Below are positions 22,090-33,034 of a stretch of 64,000 bases of DNA, in pieces. Under the pieces are notes generated by a model. The model was not told where the DNA came from. It saw only the letters and a list, made by a program, of their open reading frames with translations, and did not search any database. Source of the stretch: Amanita rubescens (lineage: Eukaryota > Basidiomycota > Agaricomycetes > Agaricales > Amanitaceae). The DNA lies in the NCBI GenBank assembly GCA_015039365.1, contig WION01000017.1, positions 62,001-126,000 of the forward strand, read 5' to 3'. Made by a program: the position numbers and the translations under genes. Position 1 is the first letter of the stretch. The number at the start of each line of letters is the position of its first letter.

Positions 22090-22390
22090 ATACATCTGAA
22101 AGTTCTTTTCTGGCTTGTTTCAACTGTCATGGTTACCAATATTGTTTTCTATTGTTTGTACATTTGGCTAAATGATGCTTGCAAGGAATATAAGTGTATG
22201 TTTATGCATCTGAAAGCTTGTTTCTTGCTTGTTTTAACTGTCATGGTCGGTTGGTTTGGTTACTAATGTTGTTTTCCACTGTTGTTGTTGTTGTTGTTTG
22301 TACATGTGATACACAATAAAAACATACTTGCAAGGGATGCACATAAGGTATGTATATCATGCATCTGAACACTATTTTCTTGCTTATAAG
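22090..22390 (+). repeat. imperfect ~110-150-bp tandem duplication
   Basis: CTTGTTTCAACTGTCATGG and the following GTTTGTACAT...CTTGCAAGG blocks occur two to three times, with a (GTT)n run in the second. Confidence 0.55.
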
Positions 22391-22416
22391 TTCAAATGTG
22401 ATGCTTATTAAGCTAG

Positions 22417-23465
22417 GTAGATTGAAGGATGTTGACTAACTAATCAGATTGTCCCATAGTCAAATTAATTATAGTCAGCCATAGTCAGTCAGGGGCAGTC
22501 AAGGTATAGGCTAAGTTTAGTTGCAGCTAGTCTGAGTTTAGTCACAGCCAGTCAGGGGCAGTCAAGGTATAGTCTACTAAGTTTAGTCACAGCTAGTCAG
22601 GGCAGTCAAGGTATAGTCTAAGTTTAGTTAGTTGCAGCTAGTCAAGTTAGTCACAGCTAGTCAGGGGCAGTCAAGGTATAGTCCAGGTTAAGTTGTCACA
22701 GCTAGTCCTTGTCACAGCTAGTTCCTTGCTCTTTCTCTTTTCTGCTTCTTTGTATACTAAAGGGGAATTTGGATCTTGCAGTAGTGAGACCAAGTAAACT
22801 GTTGCTAATGTCCCAATGAGCCTTTTGAGAGTGTGCAGGCAGAGCAGCAGAGCTTTGGAGAGTTGTTGTTTGTTTGTCATTGCTTGCCAAGTCACATCTT
22901 GGCATTTGCCAAAACAATGTGGGATGGGCTGTGGCATAACTTCTCACCTGTGAGGCCCTCTAGAACAGGGAAAGTGAGATTTGGAAGCACATCATATCAT
23001 TTAGTGGTTCACTAATGTACATAAGAGCATTATTTATCTGTAGTGGAACTCATATTGAGGTGGATGGTATACTCTATAGGCAGATAACTAGTTTGTTTGT
23101 TCATTTGTTTGATGCCTCAGTGCCGTGAGTTTCAGCAACATGGCAATCACATGGCATCTTAAGTGCATTACAAACTTGGTGGTTGAAAAACTGCATAAAC
23201 CAACCAAGACCTTCAGACTTCATTCTCGGCCTCAGAACTATACCTTGACTGCTCCTGACTGCTCCTGAGTCCTGACTATAGCTGACTAGCTGTGACTAAA
23301 CTTAGACTATACAGTACCTCAACTGCTCTTGACTAGTTGTGACTAAACTTAACTTAACTTAGACTAACTTAGACTATTTCTTGACTGCTCCTGACTATGG
23401 CTGACTATAATCTTACTAGAGCAATAGTCTGATTTCATTGGTCAACATCACATCCTTCAATCTAC
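22417..23465. mobile_element. non-autonomous inverted-repeat element with AGTC subterminal repeats
   Basis: The left end GTAGATTGAAGGATGTTGAC pairs with the right end GTCAACATCACATCCTTCAATCTAC apart from a short insertion. Inside the left end many AGTC motifs occur (ATAGTCAGCC, AGTCAGGGGCAGTCAAGG, TATAGTCTAAGTTTAGT). Inside the right end the mirror GACT motifs occur from 23235 to 23420. Total length is 1,049 bp. No target-site duplication is seen and no transposase frame is present. The subterminal motifs match those of the 38-41 kb element, so the same enzyme may act on both. Copy 2 is at 57045-58090. Confidence 0.65.
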
Positions 23466-23564
23466 AAATTCTACATCACTCTCACTATATAAGTCAATTT
23501 CTATTGCTCTCAGATGACACTCACATTAAAATGACCTATATCATAAGCAAAGATTTGATGGTTG

Positions 23565-23945
23565 GTTATACATGGTTACAGCCTATGCATCACCTGTCTG
23601 GCCTGGCCAGACACAGTGTAGATGGGATGACTTGTGATGAGTGGTGGCAATGTATTAATGTATGATGACACAGGTACTTGCTTACGACATATTTTGAATG
23701 GTATCTTATACATGTTTACAGCCTACTATGCATCACCTGTCCGGCCTGGCCAGACACGGTGTAGATGGGATGACTCCGACTCCTTGTGATGAGTGGTGGC
23801 AATGTATGAATGGATAATGACACAGGTACTTGCCTATGACATATTTTGAATGGTATCTTATACATGATTGGTTGGTTGGTTACATGGTTGGTTACATGGT
23901 TGGTTGGTTGGTTGGTTTGGTTGGTTGGTTGGTTGGTTGGTTGGT
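23565..23945 (+). repeat. two dispersed copies of the palindromic minisatellite plus a (GGTT)n run
   Basis: The cores at about 23598 and 23739 are slightly mutated (TGTCTGGCCTGGCCAGACA and TGTCCGGCCTGGCCAGACA). They end in a (GGTT)n run at 23870-23945, the same arrangement as in the 16.6-18.6 kb array. Confidence 0.8.
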
Positions 23946-24537
23946 TATGTTGAAGAAGCAAGTGCGTCGTTGGACTTAGGGGCCACGGCGGCGCGTCTTT
24001 CCAAATATAGAAGGTTCCCCATATACTAGAAGTCATAGATGGGCCTAGCCGCAAAGATCAGTTCGTCCATTCAGTTTCTCTATTGCTTACCTCTCGTACT
24101 GTACAGTTCTTCATTTTTGTGTGGCTTAGAGTACACAGATGCACCTCAGTCGTTCTCATATCACGACTGAGGTGAGCCACTTAGATTTCTACTTATTCTC
24201 GCTACTACAATACTGAAACCCTGTAGTATTTAGACTCGCTACAGGTTACACTCAGTAAAAATGCTTAGTCATATATAGTCACATGTAGTCACACAGTAGT
24301 CGAAGTTAGTCGTAATTTCGTACTTTCTGACTACCACCTGACTAACATAGTCAATGTTAGTCAGATGTTAGTCAATGTTAGTCAGTGTCAGTCATGGTTA
24401 GTCTGCCAGACCATCAGCAAAGGCAGTACCCAAACATGCTTAATTCTACAAGTGCAAAAAGGTGAATACTAGTAAATACAACCCTTTTATGTCAAGCTAC
24501 AGTAAAAATATGAGCTGATTAAAAGTTTGCACTTTAT

Positions 24538-24611
24538 GAGATTTGAACCCTCAGCTTGATGAATCAGAAATTAACATGGCAAGCTAGTGTGTTAACCACT
24601 ACACCATATTA
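24538..24611 (-). repeat. tRNA-like (SINE) module, inverted copy
   Basis: Read on the minus strand: TGGTGTAGTGGTTAACAC (A-box-like), then GAGGGTTCAAATCTCA (B-box-like) about 45 bp later. It lacks a proper acceptor stem and anticodon loop, so it is a tRNA-derived repeat rather than a tRNA gene. Confidence 0.6.
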
Positions 24612-24950
24612 CTGTTCTTTGGGAATCATTGGAATACTATATAACCAACCAACCACTTGACATTAATCAATCATCATACATGCCAGCCTCCCTTTCCTCC
24701 CCTGTCCTCTTGCTTCCTTGTCAATTACCTCCCCATAGCCATTAAAGGTGGTTGAGATGGTTGAGAACTTGAGATGATGTGGGGAAGAATGGTGACAATA
24801 AGAAAGGAGATTATTGTGAGATGAGAACACACTCAGGACCACCCACAAGGAGGCAAGTAGAGAGGGAAGGGGGGGATGGTAGGAGTGTATGATGATGGTT
24901 GATTGATGTCAAGTGGTTATATAGTATTCCAATGATTCCCAGAGAACAGT

Positions 24951-25036
24951 AATATGGTGTAGTGGTTAGTGGTTAACACACTAACATGCCATGTCAATTT
25001 CTGATTATTTAATCAAGCTGAGGGTTCAAATCTCAT
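24951..25036 (+). repeat. tRNA-like (SINE) module
   Basis: Mirror copy of the module at 24538-24611: ATGGTGTAGTGGTTAGTGG with AGGGTTCAAATCTC at 25021-25034. The pair forms part of the foldback arms. Confidence 0.6.
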
Positions 25037-25321
25037 AAAGTGCAAACTTTTAATGAGCTCATATTTTTACTGTAGCTTGACATAAAAGGGTGTATTTACT
25101 AGTATTCACTTGTAGAATTAAGCATATTTGGGTACTGCCTTTGCTGATGGTCTGGCAGACTAACCATGACTGACACTGACTAACATTGACTAACATCTGA
25201 CTAACATTGACTATGTTATGTTAGTCGGGTGGTAGTCAGAAAGTACGAAATTATGACTAACTTCGACTACTGTGTGACTACATGTGACTATATATGACTA
25301 AGCGTTTTTACTGAGGGTTAC

Positions 25322-25375
25322 AGCTTATGCATCACCTGTCCGGCCTGGCCGGACACAGTGTAGACAGGATGACTT
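25322..25375 (+). repeat. single palindromic minisatellite monomer
   Basis: TTATGCATCACC followed by the core TGTCCGGCCTGGCCGGACA. It is the target into which the 24251 element inserted. Confidence 0.85.
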
Positions 25376-25488
25376 GTGATTGTACATGAATACCCACAAA
25401 CTCATTGCAGGGCAAAATTGATATTATGTGTGGTTTGTGTGGTTGGTTATCATACAGCACTGAACAAATACACACATAAAGTAGAAAA

Positions 25489-27731
25489 TTATGAACCTTC
25501 TTCTCCCTGATAGTCGCATCTGGAAAGGTTCTCGGCATTCATGGTAACAACTGCTTTTCGACGACGTAATTCGTGCGGCGATAGAGGGAAGTCACTTGGC
25601 GATTCTTTTGATGGCTTCATCGTTCTGAAAACCTTGCCTTTATGCTCCCCGGATAATACCACTACAACTTGCTTTTCATTCGTTGGCATAACAGGAATAA
25701 GAAACTTTGGGTCCATCAGAACTGTGTGGCCCCGTCGAGTAAGATGAACGAGAACACGGCCACTTTCTAGGCCCTTGATCATCCCCTCCTCATTTTGCAC
25801 AGATTCGGTGCCGTACATGACAACGGGCACCTCTTGTGAGTTTGTGTTTCGTATACGGACGATAACACGTTTGTTCAGCAGGTCTTCATTGGTAGACCAT
25901 TTTGCCAGGTAGGCTTGTTGAAAATGAATAACTTGGTTACCGTCGAAATTACTTGTTTGCGTACCTCTTCCATCCCATTGGATCATTTCTGGAGGGTCTG
26001 GCGCTGCCGGGTTCCAGACTGAGTCTTCAGGTTCATTGTTTGGCTCTGGCATGGGCGTTTCTCCACCCACTGCAGGGAGGGGCAACAGAGGTGTGGGAAT
26101 GGGCCGTGCAAAGGATTGGGGAGCAGTGAGGGGCAAGTCCGTTCTGTTATACCGTCAATACGCTGTTACTCGTGGACTGGGGACACTTACACTGTCATCG
26201 AACAAACATTCAATTGACACATTCGATATCCACTGTGCACCACGTTGTTGCACGCGCAGGGCATTGTCTCCAGCAACTCCCTGGACCGTTACCAACGTCC
26301 CTTTGTAAAAGTGATGGCCAACGATTCTCGCCATCCTCCCGACATGACATGCCAGCCTATCGCGAGTGAATTTTGGCATCGGGGAATGTTGCGGTGCAGG
26401 GCCATGGGAAAAGGAGAGGAAATGAGGCTTGAGCTGCCAGCCGTGAACTTCTAACTGCAGTTGAAAGCGTTGATAGCGTTAATTCCAAACTCTAACATTA
26501 TGGACGATCGACGCACCTCATCCTTTGTGTTGTGACTTTGGACAGTAATCAAACTGCCCTCTAGCTTCGTGATGAAGCAGACGCCTCCTACCCAGTCCTT
26601 TGCTAATGAGTTAACTACGGAAACGTGGTCACCGACAGAGAAATGGCGCCGAAGATGTACTCCCTCCACCTCCACTCCATCTTTCCTACCATCGATCCGT
26701 ACGCTATATGTGTCGATATCGTGGTTCGCCATCACCACCTCACCCACCGAATTCATAAATGATCCTGTCTCTATCCTGACCCGTTCCCCAGCCCCCAGAG
26801 AACTTCGTAAGAACAGCTCGCTCGAGATGAGCATAAATCGGTCGTACTTTCTCCCCACCATCATCATTTTGTGGTTCAGCTTGAACGTTAGCATGCCGGT
26901 AGCAAAGAATGAAACGTCCAGGGATCGAACCGTCTTCCCCTTTTCGAAAAAATTGAGAGGAACATCCCACTTCACAACGAACGGCACGAAGATCTTGTCG
27001 AGGAGAAATTGATAGCTATTATTACCAATTGCTCTCGCCTTGAGACCTGCATTGATATCCCCCTGGCCAACGAACAGCCTGCGAGGAGGGCGCCCACCAC
27101 GTTTCTCAAATCGAAACCGATATCGGGGTACCAATAGTATATCATATGAGCCGTCCTTTAGCTCGAAGCCTAGGGCGGCATCGGCACGGTAGCGTTTGAT
27201 GCCTTTGTCAAAGTCTGGGTGCCTCTTGCATAAACGGAGCCAGCAGGGAGGTTTCATGACCGAATTGTGGTCATCGTAATGGCTGGCCTGTGATCGACGC
27301 TCCTCTGCGACAGGCCGTTGTAGATACGGCGCCATCATATCATTGATATATTGCTCGAACTCTTGATATCGATCCAGCGTCGTCTGTGCAATCTGCACAT
27401 CATCCAAATCTTTGCAGTTCAATTTGGCACGATAGAGTTGAGCAACGATTGCAAACCTACCGTTTACATTCTCATCCTCATCATCTTCCTCATCCTCATC
27501 CTCATCCTCATCCACATCCACATCCACATCCACATCATCCACGTCCACGTCCACGTCCATGTCCATGTCCACGTCCACGTCCACTTCCACTTCCACATCC
27601 ACTTCCACCCCCCCTCCTTCTTCATATCCCTCCTCGTCCTCCCCGTCATCGCCAGCGGCGTCAGCCTCTAGATCGACAACCTGAGAAACCAGGCGTCTTC
27701 GTTTACGCGCCGGCTCTCGCATGCTGGTCAT
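25489..27731 (-). CDS. SPT5-like KOW-domain protein, copy 1 (frame break at second splice)
   Basis: Three exons, 27731-26517, 26454-26191 and 26143-25489. The N-terminus is basic, then strongly acidic with a Val-Asp repeat. Next comes a linker with DILLVPRYRFRFEKRGGRPPRRLF, and KOW-like units around LRRHFSVGDHVSVVNSL and HVGRMARIVGHHFYKG. The last exon ends with a KOW around FLIPVMPTNEKQVVVVLSGEHKGK, as in the C-terminal KOW of SPT5. SPT5 binds RNA polymerase II and nascent RNA; a role for this divergent paralogue is not shown. The first junction is in phase (GAG|GTGCGT, phase 0). At the second, copy 1 has one extra base (GACAGT|GTAAGT), so the phase does not match exon 3, whereas copy 2 matches. 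Copy 1 is therefore likely damaged or uses another splice. Confidence 0.7.
27510..27610. repeat. hexanucleotide (TCCACG/TCCACA)n coding repeat
   Basis: Encodes the Val-Asp run of the SPT5-like protein. It is 51 bp (17 codons) shorter than in copy 2 (about 62145-62280). The opposite strand is also open, producing His-Ile/His-Val and Trp-Thr frames that are not genes. Confidence 0.9.
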
Positions 27732-28089
27732 CTGCGCAAGGCATAATTAGATGAGCATATTGAAATTTCGTGAACACTCACCGACTGTGTCCCTTCAAGA
27801 CTACCTGTCTGACTTGGCCGGTTCATCTGTAAAACGGGTTAACGTGCTAACGTGCTAAACGACGTCACATACAAACGCCACGAATAGGGAAACTCACAGG
27901 CCCTCGCGACGCACCGGCATAACGACTTTCCTGACTTGTCATACTGATGAAAAATATGGATTTACTACTACTTGTATGCGAATACAATTCTCTCAGAAGA
28001 TGTGGAAGGGTAATCGTGGGAAAGTTGAGTCGATATGGCACGAGTTTCATTGTTGACGTTACAAATATGAACAAATGTTTATGAACCAA

Positions 28090-28135
28090 CTGGCTGGGCC
28101 GTATGGCAACAGGGAAGGCCCTGCTCACTTTTTGC
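28090..28135 (-). repeat. short dispersed repeat GAGCAGGGCCTTCCCTGTTG
   Basis: The reverse complement of this stretch recurs at 31642-31685 next to a minisatellite-like core. It is probably an end of a dispersed element. Confidence 0.5.
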
Positions 28136-28757
28136 GTTTTCGCCTCGCGTTTCATGATCGCCACATGAATTTGCTGGGCACTGACATCAAATTCCAAACA
28201 AAGACCACGGATACCCCTCATCAAATCAATAATTATTTTTCTTCATCAATTTAATTGAAGTCTTTAATACAATGTCTACGAGCACGTGCGATGTAGTCGA
28301 GCAATACAAATATAATAGTAGGCACAGCATGCAAACAACACTTTTTACCATAAAATGATATTGATCTGCTATAAGAGGTATTGACGTATTCAGTAGCAAG
28401 ATATAAGGACATTTTAACAAGATGGAAATGACAGAACATCACCGAGAGCAGAGCAACAACAAAACATCAAAAAGAGTTCTAAGATAATCCAGAGCCGGTG
28501 ATAGCTAGTTTTCAACGTCGGCTTCGTAGCCGTCCTCGTCGTGCCCTTCTGAGGTACAGTTCACGCGCTTTGAGGATTATTCACGCGCCTCGAGAGCTTT
28601 TGAGGCGCGATTCATGCGTCCGTGATCTTCATACTTGGAAAGGAGTACGGCTCGTAAAAGATGGGCAAAAGGTAAGTAAATCATCCTCGCGTTCAACAAG
28701 ACTCTGACCGTTTGTTGTTAGATGAAAGTACCACCGCAACTATAAATGGTTAAAACG

Positions 28758-30385
28758 TCAGTATTTCAAGCACGAAATCATTCCACTCCCATAATTCTGC
28801 GACAAATACATGCGCATATTAAGGCTCCAATGATAAATTCGTACCTCTTCCTTTAATTGGCGATCCAATACAGCGACATTATCGTCCTCAACCTTAATCA
28901 CCCAGCCTTCGCGATTGTAGTTCGAGGCATTAACAACCTTGACGGCGTCACTGACTTCATAAAATCTTCTGATACGTTTAACTTCTACTACATGTATCAT
29001 CTCCGCGTCATTCAGGCGTACGACCGCCTGTTCGAAATGCACTTCCACGATCACACCAGACTGTCCCCGGTCTCAAATCCACCTCCACTTTGCTTCCTAT
29101 TTCAAAAAGGGCAGCCACATAGTGCTCATATGACCACCGTATAAACTCCCGCGACGGAGCCGGAAAGTCTAGTTGGTTGGATTCTGTAGCCATCCCTTCA
29201 ATGAACATGTTTAGTTCAGTCAAACTTGGCTCCATGTCAAGTGAATCCAATGCATCGACTGGGACCGAACATACTGTGAAGGGCGGTATATACTCATCCC
29301 GTCGTTTCTTGCTGAACCGATATCTGCCATGCCCGAAAGTCTCCAGCTCCTGACGACGCCCCGGCTGCCACCATACGTTCGGATCCAATCGAGATCCAAT
29401 CGAGGCGGCCTCCTCGGGTTCTCCAACAGCCTTTGGATGTAATAGTCGAGGAAGACAATTCTTTCGCCGCTTCTTTGTCTTGTCCCCAGTTCATGGACCA
29501 CAAGGCGTCACCCTCGATCGCAACCGGTAGTCGTGGCACCACGCAGATTACAATTTTTGTTTCGATTTCCGCATCGAGCACAAATGCTAGGTCGCCTGCG
29601 TATTTCGTGACATTGCTCTTGACGTCCATGTTTGCCGGTTTGGATCGCTTCTCTAGCCTGGCCCAAGAGGGAGACACTAGACGCGATCTTATTGGATGCA
29701 AATCAAGCCATGCAACTCGTTCCTCTACAGGCACGAGCGAAATCTCCAAAGGTTGATGGACTGTAGACAGATTGAAGCAGAGTTTCTCCACCTTCGCTCG
29801 AGATGGAGATTCGATGCCGATCCACATTCGCCCACTTGGTGGCAAGATTAGCGAGGACGCCAATTCGGGATGAGCCAGTAATCGGTTTTGCACAGCCCAG
29901 TAGCTTTCTTCCTCCAATCCATCCTTCAGGGTTGCCGGCTCAATGCTTGAAAATGAGGGGAGGAAATATAGACTTACCAGTACGCGTACTCTCCAAAGAC
30001 CCGGATCCGTATCTTTAGGCCATCGCCTCAAACGCTCCGTCAACAAAGCCATGTCATTATCCGAGCCCAGTTCGCAGCTACGGTGCTGACCATCCACTGA
30101 ACGAGCCTTGTATCGATTTACCACGACCGCCATGCGCTGATCCATAGGTTTGCTCTCGTTGCTAACTGTCCCCAATGGTTGTGAATCTAAGCGCCAGCGC
30201 TCCCCGATTGCATCATCGTCCACGATATCTTGAATAACTTTCAACGCGTCAGACGTCTAGTAGTATGCTTTGAACAAGCTGGACATCCCGACTTACAGTC
30301 CTTCTCCGAATCTCGATCTTCGTCGCTTGAACTACCCTCTAACGCTTCTACATCCAGGAAGTCGCGCACATTCACCTTTCGAATA
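28758..30385 (-). pseudogene. SPT5-like NGN/KOW gene B, frame-broken
   Basis: In order on the minus strand: an acidic start (VRDFLDVEALEGSSSDEDRD, about 30380-30300); after an intron, an exon from 30256 with an NGN-like domain (LLAHPELASSLILP...MWIGIESPSRAKVEKLC...EISLVPVEERVAWLDLH); a KOW1-like segment (YAGDLAFVLD...KIVICVVPRLP); then LDPNVWWQPGRRQELETFG, PSLTELNMFIEG, and a KOW around FYEVSDAVKVVNASNYNREG. This is the SPT5 order. An 11-bp tandem duplication at 29381-29402 shifts the frame at RPPRLD|P. Another frame change is needed near 29060 between FEIGSKVEV and GVIVEVHFEQ. The start exon was not found. It lies directly upstream of SPT5-like gene A on the same strand. Confidence 0.65.
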
Positions 30386-30535
30386 TTCCATCAGAGTCAC
30401 CGCTTATCCAATAAATGTCGAAACCGTACCGTGTTTCCACTTTTTCTTCCGATTCTCTTGGAGATCTATAGTACGAGACCTTTTGTTTCTTACTGGTACG
30501 TCCATACTCGGCACCAGGCACCAGACTGTTCTTTG

Positions 30536-31364
30536 CTAAGGAAACTTGAAATTGTCAGGACTCGGTTGCAGCTCAAGGCCAACGCCGTTAACATCGATCG
30601 TCACGTCTGTAATGGAATTATTAGACCAGAATCGTTAGATTGGTGTTGTTATGTAAATGAGCTGTATGCTCGCGCAGGATGTGATGACTCCCATTAATCG
30701 AGCTGTAAGCTCGTAGTAGGGTATATGCGGTAGCGAGTTTAACACTCGTCCTGCGGTGTATGGACGGATCGCGTGGTGGTCATGCAGAGCATATAGTCGT
30801 AGGGAGTCACGGTATGATGGTAATATACATACCGTTATTGCGTTTCGCGATCCATTCTGCAAACAATTCTTCTGCTTGACGGCGAACAAAGTCGCCCAGT
30901 TCCTGTCGTGAAAAGGAGAGATGCGGACTATCTGGATCCACTGAAGAGTGGCGACGGCGTCGAGGGCGTTTTTCTGCCGGTATTTCATCCACATAGCTAA
31001 GAGGAGAAGGAGGAAGGTTGTTCTCCTGTTCTTGTTCATCGTCGTCGTCCTCGCAAGGTTGAGGGGCGGTAGCGCGTCGAGGGGAGGACCCTGAGGGTTC
31101 CGTTGCTTCCTCAATGGTGGAGATCTGCGTTTTTCGTCTACCAGTAGCACTGGTGGACATGAGAGGAATGGAGCGCATGCCGGGTTCACCGGGACCCGCC
31201 AATGTAGGATTTTGTTCCAAGGTGGTAGTAAGCTGGCGAGTATCACTAGCATCGGTGTTTTCGTTGGTCGAGTTTTCGTTCGAAGGTGGAGGTATCTCGT
31301 TAGATCCGGAAGGAGGGACAGCGGAGGAAATTGTAGTGGATCGGTTATTACGCGGGCGAGCCAT
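30536..31364 (-). CDS. hypothetical 200-aa protein with C-terminal helical motif
   Basis: Exon 1 is 31364-30833 (ATG at 31364) and exon 2 is 30606-30536, joined in phase 1 across a 226-bp intron (GTATGT..ACAG). The first ~150 residues are Ser/Thr/Pro/Asn-rich and acidic (CEDDDDEQEQENN), with a possible nuclear signal EKRPRRRRH. They are followed by a conserved-looking helix RQELGDFVRRQAEELFAEW. Exon 2 gives DVTIDVNGVGLELQPSPDN. I do not recognise the family. Its place upstream of two SPT5-like genes on the same strand, among repeats, suggests a transposon-associated protein, but this is inference. Confidence 0.6.
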
Positions 31365-31639
31365 TAAGGTTGTTGTTTGTTAGAGAATGTGTAGTGAGAA
31401 ACTTGCGAGAATATTGCTAGGGTACGCTAAGGAAGATTCAGGCGACGATGACGGCGAGTTCAAAAGGATTCTGGGATCTCGTCCGTCACGTCGTCACGAA
31501 ATATCACGTCCTATTCCTTTCCGGGCGTTCCCATATGTTCCGAGGCTGTAGCGTTGAAATTATATTTTAGATGGTGTTCAGGGGGCATGTATAAACAACT
31601 TCCGGAATTAGTGCGGAACATTCGGCAAACGGTGCCGCA

Positions 31640-31960
31640 CACGGAAAAACTGAGCAGGGCCTTCCCTGTTGCCATAGGGCCGGATACAGTGACCGTCGTA
31701 CAGCTGCTATGGGGTGGTGGTTTATGGCTTACATGTCAACTGTCCGGACTGGCTGGATACGGTATAAGTTATAAGTTGAGTTGAGTTGATATGACAGCAC
31801 AGGTGGGAGAGGCAATCGTATCACACACGGCCTGCGTATCGAATGTCCCCTGGCCGGATACGGTGTAAGTTGATATGACAGCACATGCGGGAGGGGGAAT
31901 CGTACCACGCATGGCCTGCATATCAACTGTCTGGCCTGGGTGACTTGCGACTGGCTGAGG
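31640..31960 (+). repeat. degenerate palindromic minisatellite copies
   Basis: Three mutated cores (ACTGTCCGGACTGGCTGGATA, TGTCCCCTGGCCGGATA, ACTGTCTGGCCTGG) with GGTATAAGTTGA/GGTGTAAGTTGATATGACAG tails. Confidence 0.7.
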
Positions 31961-33030
31961 GAAAGAGGAACAAGGCTCAGTGTGAGTAACGAATAGGCGA
32001 TGAGGACATAGGGAATCGCTACACTATACTCCACCATGTGGACTTAGATTGCTTGATGGTGGTGGTACAGGAACAAGCAACGAGGGGCCGTTCTAACTCC
32101 GACCGCTCAGCTTGTACAGCGTGGAGCAGTATTTGTGGGACAAACAACAGATAAATGGCGATTGGGAGGTATTACCCCTTCTAACCCAACCCAACGCACA
32201 GTGGGCAGCTCTGAGAGAATATGACCTTCACCTCAATACTCGGGTTTGAGAGGGTTTTCACAAAAGAGAGAAAAGTTCGAGGGGAAGAAGGATTGCATTT
32301 GCGTATTCCTACAAACGGACTATACCTCGCGCGTGTTCTCCCGCGGTGAGGGGCCTAGACTGTAGATAGTGAAGTATGTAGAAGTGTGTCATAGATTCGT
32401 AGATTCGTAGTTTGACAGGGGCATAGTAATGACTGAAGCTAGAGGAGACGCTTAGATTCGTAGTTTCTTAGATTCGTAGTTTGACAGGGGCATAGTAATG
32501 ACTGAAGCTAGAGGAGACGCTGGCTTTGTATCGTCATTTTATCTACAAAAGAATCAGAAGTAACGCGTTTAGTGCAAGAAACAAACAACAGTAAATGTAA
32601 AGCGAAAACCAACCAACCAACCAACCAAATCGATCCTCACATCTTAGTGAGCGTTGTCCTTCGTTGAGAACTGAAGACCCGAGGGCCCGAGCGGACCTGC
32701 CTGAGGTGAACCTACACATCGACCATCCAGCATGGCTAGATACGGCGTGGGCTGGGGCGACTCGTACCCTACACGCGTTGTTGTTTATGGCCTGGCCAGT
32801 TGTCAGCTGAGGGAAACGTGATATTCTCAATACCGAGACGGTGTGGATTCTGTGGAGGTCAGGGGGTGTGAGGCTGTGGACGCTCATCTCCTATCCGCCA
32901 AGCAAGCTAATACACCTGTGGCCTGCAATCTAGCTGCAGTCTAGTTCACTACTGGCAGTCGCCCGTCAGTATTTCCAGGCGGATTACAAGCCCCTGATAA
33001 TGTCATAGCTGAATTGAATGAAGATGCGAA
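31961..33030. other. repeat-derived spacer without a recognised gene
   Basis: Contains half of a hairpin repeat (TAACTCCGACCGCTCAGCTT, 32095) with GTATTTGTGGGACAAAC, a 55-bp direct duplication, a CCAA run (32608-32630) and a further degenerate satellite core near 32730. No coding region is supported. Confidence 0.5.
32396..32524 (+). repeat. direct duplication of ~55 bp
   Basis: AGATTCGTAGTTTGACAGGG...AGAGGAGACGCT occurs twice, with first copy about 32400-32452 and second about 32469-32522. Confidence 0.85.
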
Positions 33031-33034
33031 CGCG

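Larger units (their letters stand above)
24251..25315. mobile_element. 1,065-bp foldback/MITE with ~400-bp TIRs and a 7-bp target duplication
   Basis: The ends CTCAGTAAAAATGCTTAGTC and GACTAAGCGTTTTTACTGAG are inverted copies. Complementarity continues for about 400 bp on each side through AGTC-rich sequence and a tRNA-like module, leaving a ~230-bp unpaired centre. The insertion is flanked by GGTTACA at 24244-24250 and again at 25316-25322, a perfect 7-bp direct repeat. The right flank runs straight into a palindromic minisatellite monomer (GGTTACAGCTTATGCATC), so the target was that satellite. No protein is encoded. Copy 2 is at 58876-59945. Confidence 0.85.
19633..29319 (+). repeat. segmental duplication, copy 1 (>=9.7 kb)
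   Basis: Nearly identical to 54270-64000 in the same orientation. The offset is 34,637 bp at the left and 34,681 bp at the right, explained by a few indels: 9 bp near 20630, 3 bp near 22577, 5 bp near 24650, 51 bp in a hexamer run near 27540, and single bases elsewhere. Copy 1 ends here only because the window ends in copy 2. Confidence 0.95.

Noticed and set aside
21188..22139. Frames of 101-158 codons in AT-rich sequence
   Set aside because: They overlap tandem repeats, use low-complexity text and show no splice logic; treated as chance.
24538..25036. Real tRNA genes
   Set aside because: A and B boxes are present, but the acceptor stem, anticodon arm and TPsiC stem do not form; the copies are part of inverted repeats.
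27351..27671. His-Ile/His-Val and Trp-Thr open frames, also at 61979-62350
   Set aside because: Shadows of the hexanucleotide run that encodes the Val-Asp stretch on the minus strand.
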